NCBI GenBank assembly: GCA_963281255.1
Contig: OY725503.1
Span: 434,001 to 498,000 of the forward strand
Direction: 5' to 3'
Source: Aphrocallistes beatrix
Taxonomy: Eukaryota; Porifera; Hexactinellida; Sceptrulophora; Aphrocallistidae
Length of the DNA: 64,000 bases
Position 1 is the stretch's first letter. The number at the start of each line of letters is the position of its first letter. Positions 1 through 10,122 of this stretch are shown here, one piece after another. The notes beneath the pieces are model-generated. The model saw only the letters and a program-made list of their open reading frames with translations, made no database searches and was not told the DNA's origin. Made by a program: the position numbers and the translations under genes.

Positions 1-1004
1 GTAAATTGAATAAAACTAAGAAAGCTGAATTTTTAGTCGACAATATTTCAAATAGAAGTGACGATTGGGCATATCAGTTCTACAAGATATTGAAGAATGA
101 TCAAGAGAATCAGTTTAACATCGAAGTTAGAAAACTCTATGAAAAGTTCATTTTAGGTTTCAAGCATTCAGAAATTCCTGTAGAAGACCTCGGTTTCATT
201 CGCTATCCAGTTCGTAACAGTCCATGTGGTATCTGCCTTATCATTAATATGCAAACATTTGGTGGTAAGATACCTCAGAGAAAAGGTGCTGAATTAGATG
301 TTTCTAACTTACAAAATACATTTGATAATCTAAGTTTCGAAGTACGTACATTCCCAAATCTTTCTAAATCAAATCTTATCGAAAAATTGATTTATTTTAG
401 TGAAATGGACCACAAGGATTATGGCGTCTTTTTCTGTATAATAATGTCCCACGGTAATGATAAAAATGAGATCTACACAACAGATAATGAAGCGATCAAT
501 ATCAATGAAATTCAAGATTACTTCACACCAAAGAATTGTCCTAGTCTACGTGGGAAACCAAAAATATTTATTATACAAGCATGCAGGGGTGAATCAAAGG
601 ACCGAGGACAACCTGAGATACCTGATACACTCAATCCACCCAGTACACCTAGTACACCTAAAATACCTGCTCGAACTAGCGGAAGTATTTCTCATGATGA
701 AAATCTAAGTTCAAAAGATTCTGATATTCCACTTTCTGAAAGAACCATGGAGAAAGTTGCAACCCACGTTGATTTCTATATCGCACATGCTACTTTTCAT
801 GGATATGTATCCTATCGAAGCCGGTACAAGGGGAGCGTCTTTATCAGTACTTTATGTGAAGTACTACAAGTCGAAAAATACAACCATCATTTCAGTGATA
901 TCATGATAGAAGTACGTAAAAGAGTCGCAATGATAGATCATTATGCTTATCTTCAATGTCCAGAAGGAATTGATACGTTGAGAAAGCAACTGTTTATATT
1001 TTAA
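1..1004 (+). CDS. ROC-COR-CARD-caspase fusion protein, copy 1 (3' part only)
   Basis: This is the C-terminal part of a gene cut by the left window edge. The frame is open from base 3, and the first bases match the inside of copy 2 at about 7,330, so TTG at base 6 is an internal Leu codon, not a start. What remains is the second half of a CARD-like helical domain (about residues 1-45) and a whole caspase domain. The p20 part has the catalytic His in SHGND (codon 450-452) and the catalytic Cys in QACRGE (codon 582-584). After a Pro/Thr/Ser-rich linker, the p10 part keeps the pocket loop GYVSYR, whose Arg normally binds the substrate P1 Asp. All visible catalytic parts are present, so it should be an active Asp-specific protease. 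The ROC and COR domains are inferred from copies 2 and 3. The protein ends in LFIF, close to LFLF in the other copies. Confidence 0.85.
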   Translation, partial: KLNKTKKAEFLVDNISNRSDDWAYQFYKILKNDQENQFNIEVRKLYEKFILGFKHSEIPVEDLGFIRYPVRNSPCGICLIINMQTFGGKIPQRKGAELDVSNLQNTFDNLSFEVRTFPNLSKSNLIEKLIYFSEMDHKDYGVFFCIIMSHGNDKNEIYTTDNEAININEIQDYFTPKNCPSLRGKPKIFIIQACRGESKDRGQPEIPDTLNPPSTPSTPKIPARTSGSISHDENLSSKDSDIPLSERTMEKVATHVDFYIAHATFHGYVSYRSRYKGSVFISTLCEVLQVEKYNHHFSDIMIEVRKRVAMIDHYAYLQCPEGIDTLRKQLFIF

Positions 1005-1138
1005 CCCATTTCCTTTGGGTTGTTTTCATTAGTATAGACATTAGTTTTAGTCATTTACTCAGGAGAACTTCTCTATATAGAATACTATTATTCATTTCTA
1101 GAGTATGTCTACCGTATTATTATATTATTATATTATTG

Positions 1139-1205
1139 ATACAAACGCGCTTCGCTTGCTTGTGCTCCGCGGCTGGCGGACACTTTGTGTCCGCCAGAGG
1201 CGCTT
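1139..1205. repeat. GC-rich hairpin repeat, family S
   Basis: A dispersed GC-rich unit containing the palindrome GGCGGACACTTTGTGTCCGCC split as two 9 bp arms around TTT, preceded by a second self-complementary block rich in GCGCGCTTCGCTTGC. Related copies lie at 16,494-16,552, 17,783-17,826, 23,683-23,741 and, inverted, 40,841-40,892. It stands out against the AT-rich surroundings. It could be the tail of a SINE or a MITE core; I cannot classify it. Confidence 0.6.
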
Positions 1206-1287
1206 TATGGGTCACATTGATTAATTACGGAAATAACATCCCTAAATACGTCTGTCCTACTGTTATAATCAACACCATTTTTTCGAC

Positions 1288-1445
1288 GCGCCTAGACTCA
1301 TTTTTATATAGCAATTTGATATATGTTTTGTGCCACGCGCCTAAGTAGGCGTATGCCGCGCGCCTAAATCATACGCTTAATTATGATCCATGGGATCAAA
1401 TACGCACCTCTAGGCGCGCCCAGTACGCGTGGATGAAAGCCTGAC
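1288..1445. repeat. Dispersed repeat rich in AGGCGCG
   Basis: About 150 bp with repeated AGGCGCG/CGCGCCTA boxes and the block CAGTACGCGTGGATGAAAG. An inverted copy lies at about 41,325-41,460. The unit ends exactly where the RRP9 pseudogene homology begins to show. Confidence 0.55.
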
Positions 1446-2365
1446 TGGAATGGAGCGCACAAATTCCATACGCTTCTTGCTGTTGCTGGGAATCACCCGC
1501 CAAATCTTCACCATTCCGCCATTAGCCCCGGACAGCGCCAGGTCTGAGTTTGGAACAGCGCAACTGCTGACACCCCCGTGTCCCTCCCCCACGAAGAGAG
1601 GTCTCTTCTTGTCCACTGCACACAGACACAGACTCCCGCACTGAGTGCCTGCGAGGAACACGTCTCTGTCCAGGAAGTAACGCAGTCGACAGCCGAGGAG
1701 CGGACTGGAACCTGAGCTGGGTCTCTTCTGGGATCTTCCACACCCTGAGAGACCTGTCCAGGCCGCCTGACGTCACTGCCTCCCCGCGGACAGACTCAAT
1801 TCCTGTGATGGAGACTCGTGTCCGTAGAGTCTCTATATACGTCAGAGATTCTGCATTCCAGTTTGACAGTTGACAGCTGTACAGGTCACTGCTACCCTTG
1901 CGGAAACTAACACCTGTCACTGGCTTCTTGCACCTCTGAAGGTGTGAACGTGCCACACGTCTCCACATTCCACAGCTCCTGTCCGAGGAGAGGAGAGGAT
2001 GCGTCTGGAGTGGAACAGAGGAAGGTTGGACTTGATTGGGATCATTGAAAGTTCCCAGTCTAGTCCCGGCACTGAGGTCCCAATGGATCAGCGCGGCCTC
2101 CTTGCAAGCAGAGAGGAAGCTCTTCTCATCCGGGACAGCGCCAGGGAGGTAATGGGACCTCTGTGCGCCCCTAGACAGGAAGAGGGGAGGACAACTCGTG
2201 GCACAGCTACCCGTGTGCTCCATTGCCTCTAGCTCAGTCCCGTCTGCTGTCCCTCCGAGCTCTGCGAGCTCTGACAAGTAAGCTTGACTAGCCACAGCCT
2301 CTTCTCTTGGGAGGTCTCCTACGCTCTGAGAGCAACAGCACCGCTGGGTTCTTCCCACCTTCGCT
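1410..2365 (-). pseudogene. RRP9: RRP9 (U3 snoRNP 55 kDa WD40 protein) pseudogene, copy 1
   Basis: RRP9 (U3-55K) is a WD-repeat protein of the U3 snoRNP used in 18S rRNA processing. Translated pieces in several minus-strand frames follow the order of RRP9: ALIHWDLSAGTRLGTF, VTGVSFRKGSSDLYS, SLTYIETL, AVTSGGLDRSLRVWKIPEET, then KKRPLF and NGGMVKIWRV. These match the family pattern (for example VRVWKIPEES and SKKRPLAL in vertebrate RRP9). The frame changes at least twice, near 1,530 and 1,660, and blades are missing or scrambled, so no full WD40 propeller can be made. No introns are visible. A very similar copy lies at 9,165-10,110, after the second caspase gene. The DNA is clearly richer in GC than its flanks. 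Confidence 0.75.
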
Positions 2366-2640
2366 AGTGCTATTAGTTGTAGCTATAATTGGAATCAGTG
2401 GCGGTGCCAGAGCGTTTGTGATGCCCGGGCCTGTCCAAAACTCAATTAAAGATATATAATATGCGTAATATTTCCATTAATTTTGGTAGAGGTGGTTTGT
2501 TAGTAATTTCACAAATTTTGGTAGACATTTAACTAAATAATTAGAATCCAAAACAAATACATTCCAAAACTACGCATATATGTTGCTTATGACATTATTA
2601 ATGTCGTAGATGGGATTACAATTGTGATTCTTTAAAAATC

Positions 2641-2800
2641 GTAATTCCTCTGGTGGTGATTAGCACCTCACAGAGCGTCCTAGAGATCACCTCAGAGATG
2701 AACTCAGAGATCACCTCAAAGATCACCCCAGAGACCACCCAGAAAATCGTCCCAGGGATCACCCAGGAGAGCGCCCCGGAGGGAAAAGGTAAATATTTGT
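2641..2800 (+). repeat. Imperfect 12 bp tandem repeat (GAGATCACCTCA-like)
   Basis: A short array of degenerate GAGATCACCTCA units, open in one plus-strand frame (Ser/Thr/Glu-rich, repeating EITSE, KITPE), followed by AAAAGGTAAAT, which could be a splice donor. It may be a linker exon of the broken caspase downstream. The bases 2,940-3,030 after a TTTTTTTAG acceptor are also open (VPSKIEISHRTYELDNGK). Both are weak calls. Confidence 0.3.
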
Positions 2801-3102
2801 TTAAAATTAGTGAATTATCGATTAGATACTGCTAATGGGCTAATTTTAAGGCATCTCGCTTTTAGTTATTGGTACATAATTATTGAATTTCTTCTAAACA
2901 AATCATAAAAAAGTTTGTATTGATTTATGATTTTTTTAGTTGTTCCGAGTAAAATCGAGATCTCCCATCGCACCTACGAACTTGATAATGGGAAAGAGAA
3001 GAAAAGCTTAATCAGTATCAATAATAATTTTTAACATTTAAATACGCGACCAGTAGCCGAAACAGAGAAGAAATCGTTATTGAATTTATTCATTATTGAA
3101 TA

Positions 3103-3600
3103 TACAGTCGACTCTCGTTAACACGTACACCAAGGGACCGTGGAGATTTGAACTCCTTATCCGGAGTACGTATTAACCGAAGTACGTACATAGCCACATT
3201 TGTCCAAAATACTTGATATACATAGTGATAACTACGTGAGAGTATGGAATTGTACTTGTCAAATAGAGAACTCATTATCCATGTTGTATTAACGAGATTC
3301 GACTGTATTTTCATTGAGAAATATCTGTCTAGTATCTATCTACGTACATACTACGTACCATACTCAAAATGCTCGTAGGCACACACCTGTTCGTATTAAC
3401 CGATGTATTTAGTATTGAAAACGCACTGAAGGGGACCCACAAATCGTACTTATTATCCGATATTTCGTCTTATCCGTGTTCGCGATAACCGGAGTTCGTT
3501 TGTATATATTTTGCCATAGATTAGGTTGGGGAATCAAAACTTGTACTTCTTATCCGATTGTACTCCTTATCCGTGTTCGTATTAACGAGAGTCGACTGTA
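3103..3600. mobile_element. Composite pogo/Tigger-like MITE, family C
   Basis: It starts TA+CAGTCGACTCTCGTTAACAC at 3,103 and has two matching right ends, AACGAGATTCGACTG+TA at 3,303-3,307 and AACGAGAGTCGACTG+TA at 3,596-3,600. This looks like one complete 205 bp copy and a second partial copy sharing the left side. Repeated CCTTATCCG boxes lie inside. It interrupts the caspase remnant on either side. No coding capacity. Confidence 0.7.
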
Positions 3601-3614
3601 TTTAACCCGATTTT

Positions 3615-4255
3615 CACGAAAATAAACTTCCAAAGTGATGTAAATTTGATAAATGCACTTGCCAGGGATTTCAAATATGAAACGGATTCGTTACTTTTTG
3701 TTGCCATCTGTTCTCATGGTTGAGAAGATGACCAAATTTCTGGTATTAACGATGATCCTTCAAGGTTTGAGAAATGCCATGATTTCATCAGTATAAATAA
3801 GATCGGAAACGCATTTTCAAATCACGAGCCCCTATTCAGATAACCGAAAGTGCTTCTAATCCAAACGTGCCTAAGGCCTTGGACGAAAACTTAGAAATTG
3901 AATGCGACAGCGCTTCCCTAATTAATAATTATCCTGCGGTTGGCTAAGTGATTTTTTCTATTTATAGTCAGACCCCAAACTTGTATGGCTTCACCGCCCA
4001 AAATGGCTTAAACAGGAAATGACGCTACAAAACATCTCGCCAAGTGCGGGTTAAGACACCAGGTGGACATCCCACTTCAACCAGCGACACAGTTATTGTA
4101 TTCAACAGCGTGAAGATAGTCAGTTTTGTAAGCAGAACAAAGGGCCAATTTTCTTCGAAATGCTGCATGAGTGCGTAGTTGAACATAGAGCGAGGCACCA
4201 CTTCACTGATATTTTGACTATTAACGCCCGAAACGTCTCCAAAGTTTTTTTAATT
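3615..4255 (+). pseudogene. Caspase remnant (p20 and p10 parts)
   Basis: Plus-strand frames give a recognisable caspase in pieces. NALARDFKYETDSLLFVAICSHG corresponds to the helix, strand and catalytic His motif. It is followed at once by an in-frame TGA where copies 1-3 read on. KVLLIQTCLRPWTKT corresponds to KPKIFIIQACRGE with the Cys kept but the following Arg-Gly lost. NKGPIFFEMLHEC and RHHFTDIL correspond to the p10 segment KGSVFISTLCEV...HHFSDIM. The parts lie in different frames. A dispersed repeat (about 3,950-4,030) is inserted between p20 and p10. The sequence is distant from the three fusion copies, so it comes from another caspase, perhaps one with introns (possible 5' exons at 2,653-2,790 and 2,940-3,030). 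Confidence 0.6.
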
Positions 4256-5439
4256 AGACTAATTCGAATGCGTATTATTCGAATTTAGAATCTGATTAGC
4301 TATATCCCGTACCGTTTAGAAGTAACCATCTTCATGAATTCACCCATTTAGTACAATTTGTATGTGGAATAATGAAATGTTGAAATACTTTTGTCCCCTT
4401 GGTGTAGCTTCCAACGTTTGATATGGGGTTTTAAAAGATGGTAGATTTCGAATATTATATTTTCAGATCAATATGATAAATTTTTGTTTACTTTTGTGTA
4501 CAATCAGGGACGTAGTCACGCGTATATGCATTAACCCGACAAAAGTCATTGAACACTTCATTATTTCTCATATAAATAGTAGTAACTTTGGTATCTACAT
4601 AAAGGAAAACAGCTAAAATACAACAATTTCAAATACAAATACAATTACGTATTTGCCCCAAGCCTGCATGTGGCACGCCTGGTACTAAGAACCGAAAATG
4701 TACTTGTAAATATTTTCACTCATAATTAATTGTGCTCCATTGAAGAATTCTGATATTCAAGTTCGAATTAGAAAAATACAAAATTGCTATCAAAGGACGG
4801 CGAATATTCACACCTAACACCGATTTTGAGGCACACTAATGTGTTGCGGGACACGGTTGAGAACTGTTTTTTGAAGTGTTGGATGCTACTCACTTGTATG
4901 CGCATTTTTGTGTTGTCTGGATGGTAAATGCATTTTTGAAATATTCTTACTTAGCGCTGCACAAAATATAAATTAGAATGTTAAAAGATTGTTAATAGAA
5001 AATTGGTAAATTTCAAAGCGTAACTAACGAATTTTTATATAAGAGATTTGATATAAAGTATTTCTATGCTTTGATTGAAAATTCTGCCAAAAATAGGCCC
5101 ATTTTGATAGCATTTATGGAATATTTCTTGGTTAACATACATTTTCAGTACTGTACGTATGCCACACCTCGATACTCCAAGCAAAACCCAAATAAATTGC
5201 AAATACTTCTGTGTAGTTTTTCACGCAAACACTCCCATCTTGTCAATGTTTAATTCTTACTTCGTGCAGCGCTAAATTATATTTCAACAACATAAGTTAT
5301 TCTCAAATTTGTTCCATAGAACAATTACATCAATGAAATTAATGTTTAATTTCAAGCTCCCCCTAGTTCACAAAAGTTATCTACGGCCCTGTTAAATATT
5401 TCACGCATTCTATACTTCTTCTAGATCCAAATCTTCCAT
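4256..5439. other. Intergenic region upstream of copy 2
   Basis: No gene is supported. Bases 4,953-5,277 are bounded by inverted TTAGCGCTGCAC blocks and look like a MITE of about 320 bp. A related block is at 16,350-16,365 upstream of copy 3. The last 160 bp before the copy 2 ATG (from about 5,280, including CACAAAAGTTATCTAC and TTCTTCTAG) are also found upstream of copy 3 in inverted orientation, so the promoter region was duplicated with the gene. TTCTTCTAG could be a 5' UTR splice acceptor. Confidence 0.5.
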
Positions 5440-8286
5440 ATGAGATCAGAGAGAGGCAATGAATTCGTCTGGGAATACAAGAAGGCTTGTAAAGAAGGTA
5501 GTAGAGAGCTAAAATTTTTTAGACTGGTGATTGTGGGAGCTGAAGAAGCAGGAAAAACTTGTTTGCTGAAGGCGTTGAAAGGTCAACATTTTGATGAGAA
5601 TAAGATTTCGACTAATTTTATTGAAACGACTGGCATTACTATTATAGATCCGAATAGGGATTGGAACGAAAGTATAAACTCTACAGAACAATTACAAATT
5701 GAAGCGAAAATAGCACTAAAAACTGAATCGTTGAAATCACCTGATGCAATAGACCCAATAGACTTCTTCACAGTTTGGGATCTAGCAGAACAATCCTATC
5801 TATTCTGTATGCACTCTCTGTTCCTATCTCCTCGAGCTGTGTATATAGTTACTGTCGACCTCACTAAACGCCTTGATGAACAAGTCGTTGTTAGAGAGGA
5901 AAGGTTAGACAGAATTCAGAAGCGTGAAATAAGTGTAAGTTATCTCGAAATGATTAAATACTGGATTCAGACCATCTATTCTGTAGCAAGGTCCACTGAA
6001 AACGAAGAGTGTAAATCGAGGATTATCATTGTCTTTACCAAATCCGATGAAATAGCTGATCCTCAAGCAATAGCTGATAGTTATTTTAAGGAAATTAGAG
6101 ATTCGCTCTTTTGGAAAAGTAACTGCATGTCAATAGTAGATAAGAAATTCCACGTTGTTAGCGCAAAAGTCAGGGAACAAGAAGAAATGAAGATGTTGAA
6201 AAAAGCCATCAATGAAAACGCAACGTTAACCTGTTTTGATTTCGACCTACCTATCCGTTGGCTAGACCTTGCATTGAAGATTCTTGGGGATTCCAATCCT
6301 GTCATGGGAGAGAGAGAACTTAAGGATATCGCGGATAAAACAGGGTGTGGGATGGATTATGAACAAATTCTGGAGTTTTTCCATTCCATCGGTATGTTCT
6401 TCTTTAGGAAGAACATTTTAGTTAAATCTCTCTCAGACCTGTTAAACGTCATTTTACACATCGTTTTACCCAAATATTGTAAATATTTTCCACAAATAAA
6501 TCAACGCATTGAAAGAGCTAAGAAGGAAGCAATCCTATCAGACGATATTCTAGATGCAATTCTAGGACAAAACAACCTCCTAAGAGTTAAAACTGAGATA
6601 GTGCAGCTGTTAAAGGAGTTTGGGATTATAATTAATAGAAACTCAGAGGAATATTACGTTCCATATTTATTCAATGAAGTTATAACTATAGAACCTAGAG
6701 ACAAAGATCTAATTCTCTACCTCTACTTCCCAGATGGCCTGGTACCGACTTCTTTCTATTTCGCACTCCTATCTAGTATTAGTGATTATGACAAAACTAA
6801 GGAATCGCCAAACCATTTTATTTTTGGTTTCGATTGTGTGGAGTTCCAATGGGAAAATCTTACCTGGATCATCGATCTTTCTGACCACAAACCATATATT
6901 CGCATTATACTCAGAGGAATCGATTTCATGAATTCATGTCCTGACATTCATTCTCTAATCTTCCAACTCGAACAATGGACAGCACATATACAGAGGGAAC
7001 TAATTTTGTCTGGTAAAATTGCCCAAATTGTCCTTGAATGTCCTTGCAAAAAATTCTCGGAAAAACGTAGACCTTGCGTGTATTTTAAAGATTATTTAAC
7101 GCATTCAGTTGACGAAACCCACTTTTACTGTAGATATAAGAAGAAATATATCTCATGGGCAATTTACAATAACAAATTACACCATCCTTTCAAAAGTATT
7201 CCTCGTGAATTAGGGGAAAAGTTTGTAAAATTTAATCGAAATCAGATTTTGAAGATGTTGAAAGTGGATCCGCTCTTAAGAACACTTCACAAAAAAGGCT
7301 TAATTAGCGGAGAAGAGACAAATAGAATTCGTAAATTGAATAAAAGTGAGAAAGCTGCATTTTTAGTCGACAATATTTCAAATAGAAGAAACGATTGGGC
7401 ATATCAGTTCTACAAGATATTGAAGAAAGATGATAATCAGTCTAACGTCAAAGTTAGAGAACTATATGAATCATTCATTTTAAATTTCAAACATTCAGAA
7501 ATTCCTGAAGAAGACATCAATTTCATTCGCTATCCAATTCATAACAATCCGTGTGGTATCTGCCTTATCATTAATATGCAAACATTTAGTGGTGGGATAT
7601 CTGAGAGAGAAGGTTCTAAAATCGATGTTTCTAACTTACGAAATACATTTGATAATTTAAGTTTCAAAACAGTTGTATTCCAAGACTATTCTAAATCAAA
7701 TCTTCACAGAGAATTGAAGACTTTGAGTGCTAATTACCACAAGGATTATGACGTCTTTTTCTGTGTAATAATGTCCCATGGTAATGAGAAAAATGAGATT
7801 TGCACAACAGATAATGAAGTGATCAATATCAATGAAATTCAAGATTACTTCAAACCAAAGAATTGTCCTAGTCTACGTGGAAAACCAAAAATATTCATCA
7901 TACAAGCATGCAGGGGTGAAGCAACGGACCGAGGACAACCTGATCCCCATTCAAAGTCTCTTCCACCCGATGCACCTGTTCCAGCCGCAACATATGGTTC
8001 TCAGGGAAATTCTGATTCTCCACCTCCTGAAACGGACGAAGAGAGAGTTGAAAGCGGAGTTGATTTTTATATCGCACATGCTCCAGCATCTGAACATGAG
8101 GGAAGCATCTTTATCAGTACTTTCTGTACAGTACTACAAGCCGAAAAATTCAACCATCATTTCACTGAAATCATGACAGAAGTAGGTAGGAGAGTCACAA
8201 ACAATGAAGTAAAGAAGGCTAATGAAGTTTTTTTTCAATGTCCAGAAGCCATTGATAGGTTGAGAAAGCGGCTGTTTTTATTTTAA
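5440..8286 (+). CDS. ROC-COR-CARD-caspase fusion protein, copy 2 (948 aa)
   Basis: A single-exon gene joining a ROCO-type GTPase to a caspase. The ROC domain (about residues 25-250) has the P-loop GAEEAGKT (33-40), switch II as DLAEQ (114-118, where the usual Gly is Glu), TKSD (200-203) for guanine specificity and SAK (241-243). COR follows (about 265-600: PIRWLDLALKIL, GCGMDYEQILEFFHSIG, LYFPDGLVPTSFYFALL). Residues about 604-690 fit a CARD (LLRTLHKKGLISGEETNRI, AAFLVDNISNRRNDWAYQF). The caspase p20 has His780 (SHGNEK) and Cys824 (QACRGE). In p10, DFYIAHA runs straight into EHEGSIFIST: the GYxSxR loop kept in copies 1 and 3 is missing, so binding of P1 Asp is doubtful. The likely role is nucleotide-controlled caspase activation by CARD oligomerisation; this is inferred from domains. 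The start ATG is conserved in position upstream of copy 3. Confidence 0.9.
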   Translation: MRSERGNEFVWEYKKACKEGSRELKFFRLVIVGAEEAGKTCLLKALKGQHFDENKISTNFIETTGITIIDPNRDWNESINSTEQLQIEAKIALKTESLKSPDAIDPIDFFTVWDLAEQSYLFCMHSLFLSPRAVYIVTVDLTKRLDEQVVVREERLDRIQKREISVSYLEMIKYWIQTIYSVARSTENEECKSRIIIVFTKSDEIADPQAIADSYFKEIRDSLFWKSNCMSIVDKKFHVVSAKVREQEEMKMLKKAINENATLTCFDFDLPIRWLDLALKILGDSNPVMGERELKDIADKTGCGMDYEQILEFFHSIGMFFFRKNILVKSLSDLLNVILHIVLPKYCKYFPQINQRIERAKKEAILSDDILDAILGQNNLLRVKTEIVQLLKEFGIIINRNSEEYYVPYLFNEVITIEPRDKDLILYLYFPDGLVPTSFYFALLSSISDYDKTKESPNHFIFGFDCVEFQWENLTWIIDLSDHKPYIRIILRGIDFMNSCPDIHSLIFQLEQWTAHIQRELILSGKIAQIVLECPCKKFSEKRRPCVYFKDYLTHSVDETHFYCRYKKKYISWAIYNNKLHHPFKSIPRELGEKFVKFNRNQILKMLKVDPLLRTLHKKGLISGEETNRIRKLNKSEKAAFLVDNISNRRNDWAYQFYKILKKDDNQSNVKVRELYESFILNFKHSEIPEEDINFIRYPIHNNPCGICLIINMQTFSGGISEREGSKIDVSNLRNTFDNLSFKTVVFQDYSKSNLHRELKTLSANYHKDYDVFFCVIMSHGNEKNEICTTDNEVININEIQDYFKPKNCPSLRGKPKIFIIQACRGEATDRGQPDPHSKSLPPDAPVPAATYGSQGNSDSPPPETDEERVESGVDFYIAHAPASEHEGSIFISTFCTVLQAEKFNHHFTEIMTEVGRRVTNNEVKKANEVFFQCPEAIDRLRKRLFLF

Positions 8287-9160
8287 CCCACTTCCGTTTT
8301 CTTCATTAGTGCAGACATTAGATTTATAGTCATTTACTCAGGAGAACTTCTCTATATATAATACTAGATTCATTTCTAGAGTATACTATGTACCCACATT
8401 ATTATTCTATTCGCCTATTATTGATATAAAATGCACTCAATCTTAGATCCAGCCCGAATATCCGAATGGGACTGGGAGTTAATTACAAACTTTTATATAA
8501 ATCTCATGGGTATTGTAACTAGGGCAATGAGATCGGACATTGATCGTTCGATCACGATCCTATTTTGACAACCGAATGAGGGTCGGTAGGCCTTTTTTTC
8601 TGGATGATCGAATATCGCAATCTTTTTAGCCCAATCATTGGGATTTTTATTGTCTTCTCTCCAGATAATCATTAACTTTCTATTTTTCTATTCTGTTAGC
8701 ATTTTGAGTCTTATATAGTAGTACTAAATAATATTACGTATTCTGTTAGCCTAATTAGTTTGGTAAGTATGTATTTCGAATTTTGGTTCATACAAAATGA
8801 AGTGTCAAGTAACGAAATGTATGAAAATGATCGCAATCCTTTTTGAAATTTTGATCTTGATCGGGATCGCGATCTTTTCACGATGTCCGACATATGAACC
8901 AAATGCTGATTTTGAATCAGCAAAAAATATTATATATTATAACTCAACTTTTTTGTCTATGCAAGGAACTGGGTAATGCTAGAAACGTGAAATTACACAG
9001 GCAAATAATAATAATAATGCGTCTACGAGGGAGTCTAGGGAACCTGCTCGGTAATGAAGACCTCACCAACCGCAGAGTAATATTAATAGAAGTGTTCGAA
9101 CGTAGAAGTTCATAAAAAGTGCCGGACTAGAAAATCGTAGATAAAACCATGGTTCCCTCC
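8287..9160. other. Intergenic region with dispersed repeat pieces
   Basis: The first 120 bp match the sequence after copy 1 (TTTACTCAGGAGAACTTCTC block), marking the shared 3' flank of the duplicated genes. Bases 8,955-9,115 hold two dispersed pieces: one resembling the exon-like segment at 21,968-22,082 (ELGNARNVKL), and one (GGAACCTGCTCGGTAATGAA, 9,030-9,115) also seen at 23,630-23,690 and partly at 26,640-26,665. No gene is supported. Confidence 0.45.
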
Positions 9161-9164
9161 CACC

Positions 9165-10110
9165 ACTTCATCCCTGTTGTACGTCATCAGAATGGCATTC
9201 ACGAACCTCTCACTGGAATGGAGCGCACAAATTCCAGACGCTTCTAGCTGGGAATCACCCACCAAATCTTCACCACCCCGCCATTAGCCCTGGACAGCAC
9301 CAGGTCTGAGTTTGAACAGCGCACACTGCTGACACTCCCGTGTCCCTCCTCCACGAAGAGCGGTCTCTTCTTGTCCACTGCACACAGACAAGACTCCCGC
9401 ACTGAGTTCCTGCGAGGAACACGTCTCTGTCCCGGAAGTAACGCAGTCGACAGCCGAGGAGCGGACTGGAACATGAGCTGGGTCTCTTCTGGGATCTTCC
9501 ACACCCTGAGAGACCTGTCCAAGCCGCCTGACGTCACTGCCTCCCCGCGGACAGACTCAATTCCTGTGATGGAGACTCGTGTCCGTAGAGAGTCTCTATA
9601 TACGTCAGAGATTCTGCATTCCACAGTTTGACAGTTGACAGCTGTACAGGTCACTGCTACCCTTGCGGAAACTAACACCTGTCACTGTCTTCTTGTCACC
9701 TCTGAAGGTGTGAACGTGCCCACACGTCTCCACATTCCACAGCTCCTGTCCGAGGAGAGGAGAGGATGCGTCTGGAGTGGAACAGAGGAAGGTTGGACTT
9801 GATTGGGATCATTGAAAGTTCCCAGTCTAGTCCCGGCACTGAGGTCCAATGGATCAGCGGGGCCTCTTTGCAAGCAGAGAGGAAGCTCTTCTCATCGGGG
9901 ACAGCGGCAGGGAGGTGATGGGACCTCTGTGCGCCCCTAGACAGGAAGACAACTCGTGGCACAGCTTCCCCGTGTGCTCCATTGCCTCTTGCTCAGTCCC
10001 GTCTGCTATCGCTATCTCAAGTAAGCTTGGCTGGCCACATCCTCTTCTCTTGGGGGGTCTCCTAGCCCTGATAGTAACAGCACCGCTGGTTTCTTCCCAC
10101 CCTTCCTTCC
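9165..10110 (-). pseudogene. RRP9: RRP9 (U3 snoRNP WD40 protein) pseudogene, copy 2
   Basis: This is nearly identical to the copy at 1,410-2,365 and lies in the same relative place, after and opposite to a fusion caspase gene. The frames give TRVSITGIESVRGEAVTSGG, RSLRVWKIPEET, KKRPLFVEEGH, VVKIWWVIPS and, further on, RFVNAILMTYNRDEVVGGNH, which extends the match to the C-terminal RRP9 segment (LVGFINSL). Frameshifts occur near 9,210, 9,420, 9,700 and 9,860. Most breaks differ in detail from copy 1 by single bases, so decay continued after the duplication. Not expected to make a protein. Confidence 0.75.
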
Positions 10111-10122
10111 AGCTGTATCTTT

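Noticed and set aside
1410..2365. Functional WD40 gene with small introns
   Set aside because: The frame changes are not at GT-AG borders, blades are missing, and the same region in the second copy breaks at other bases. Pseudogene is the better reading.
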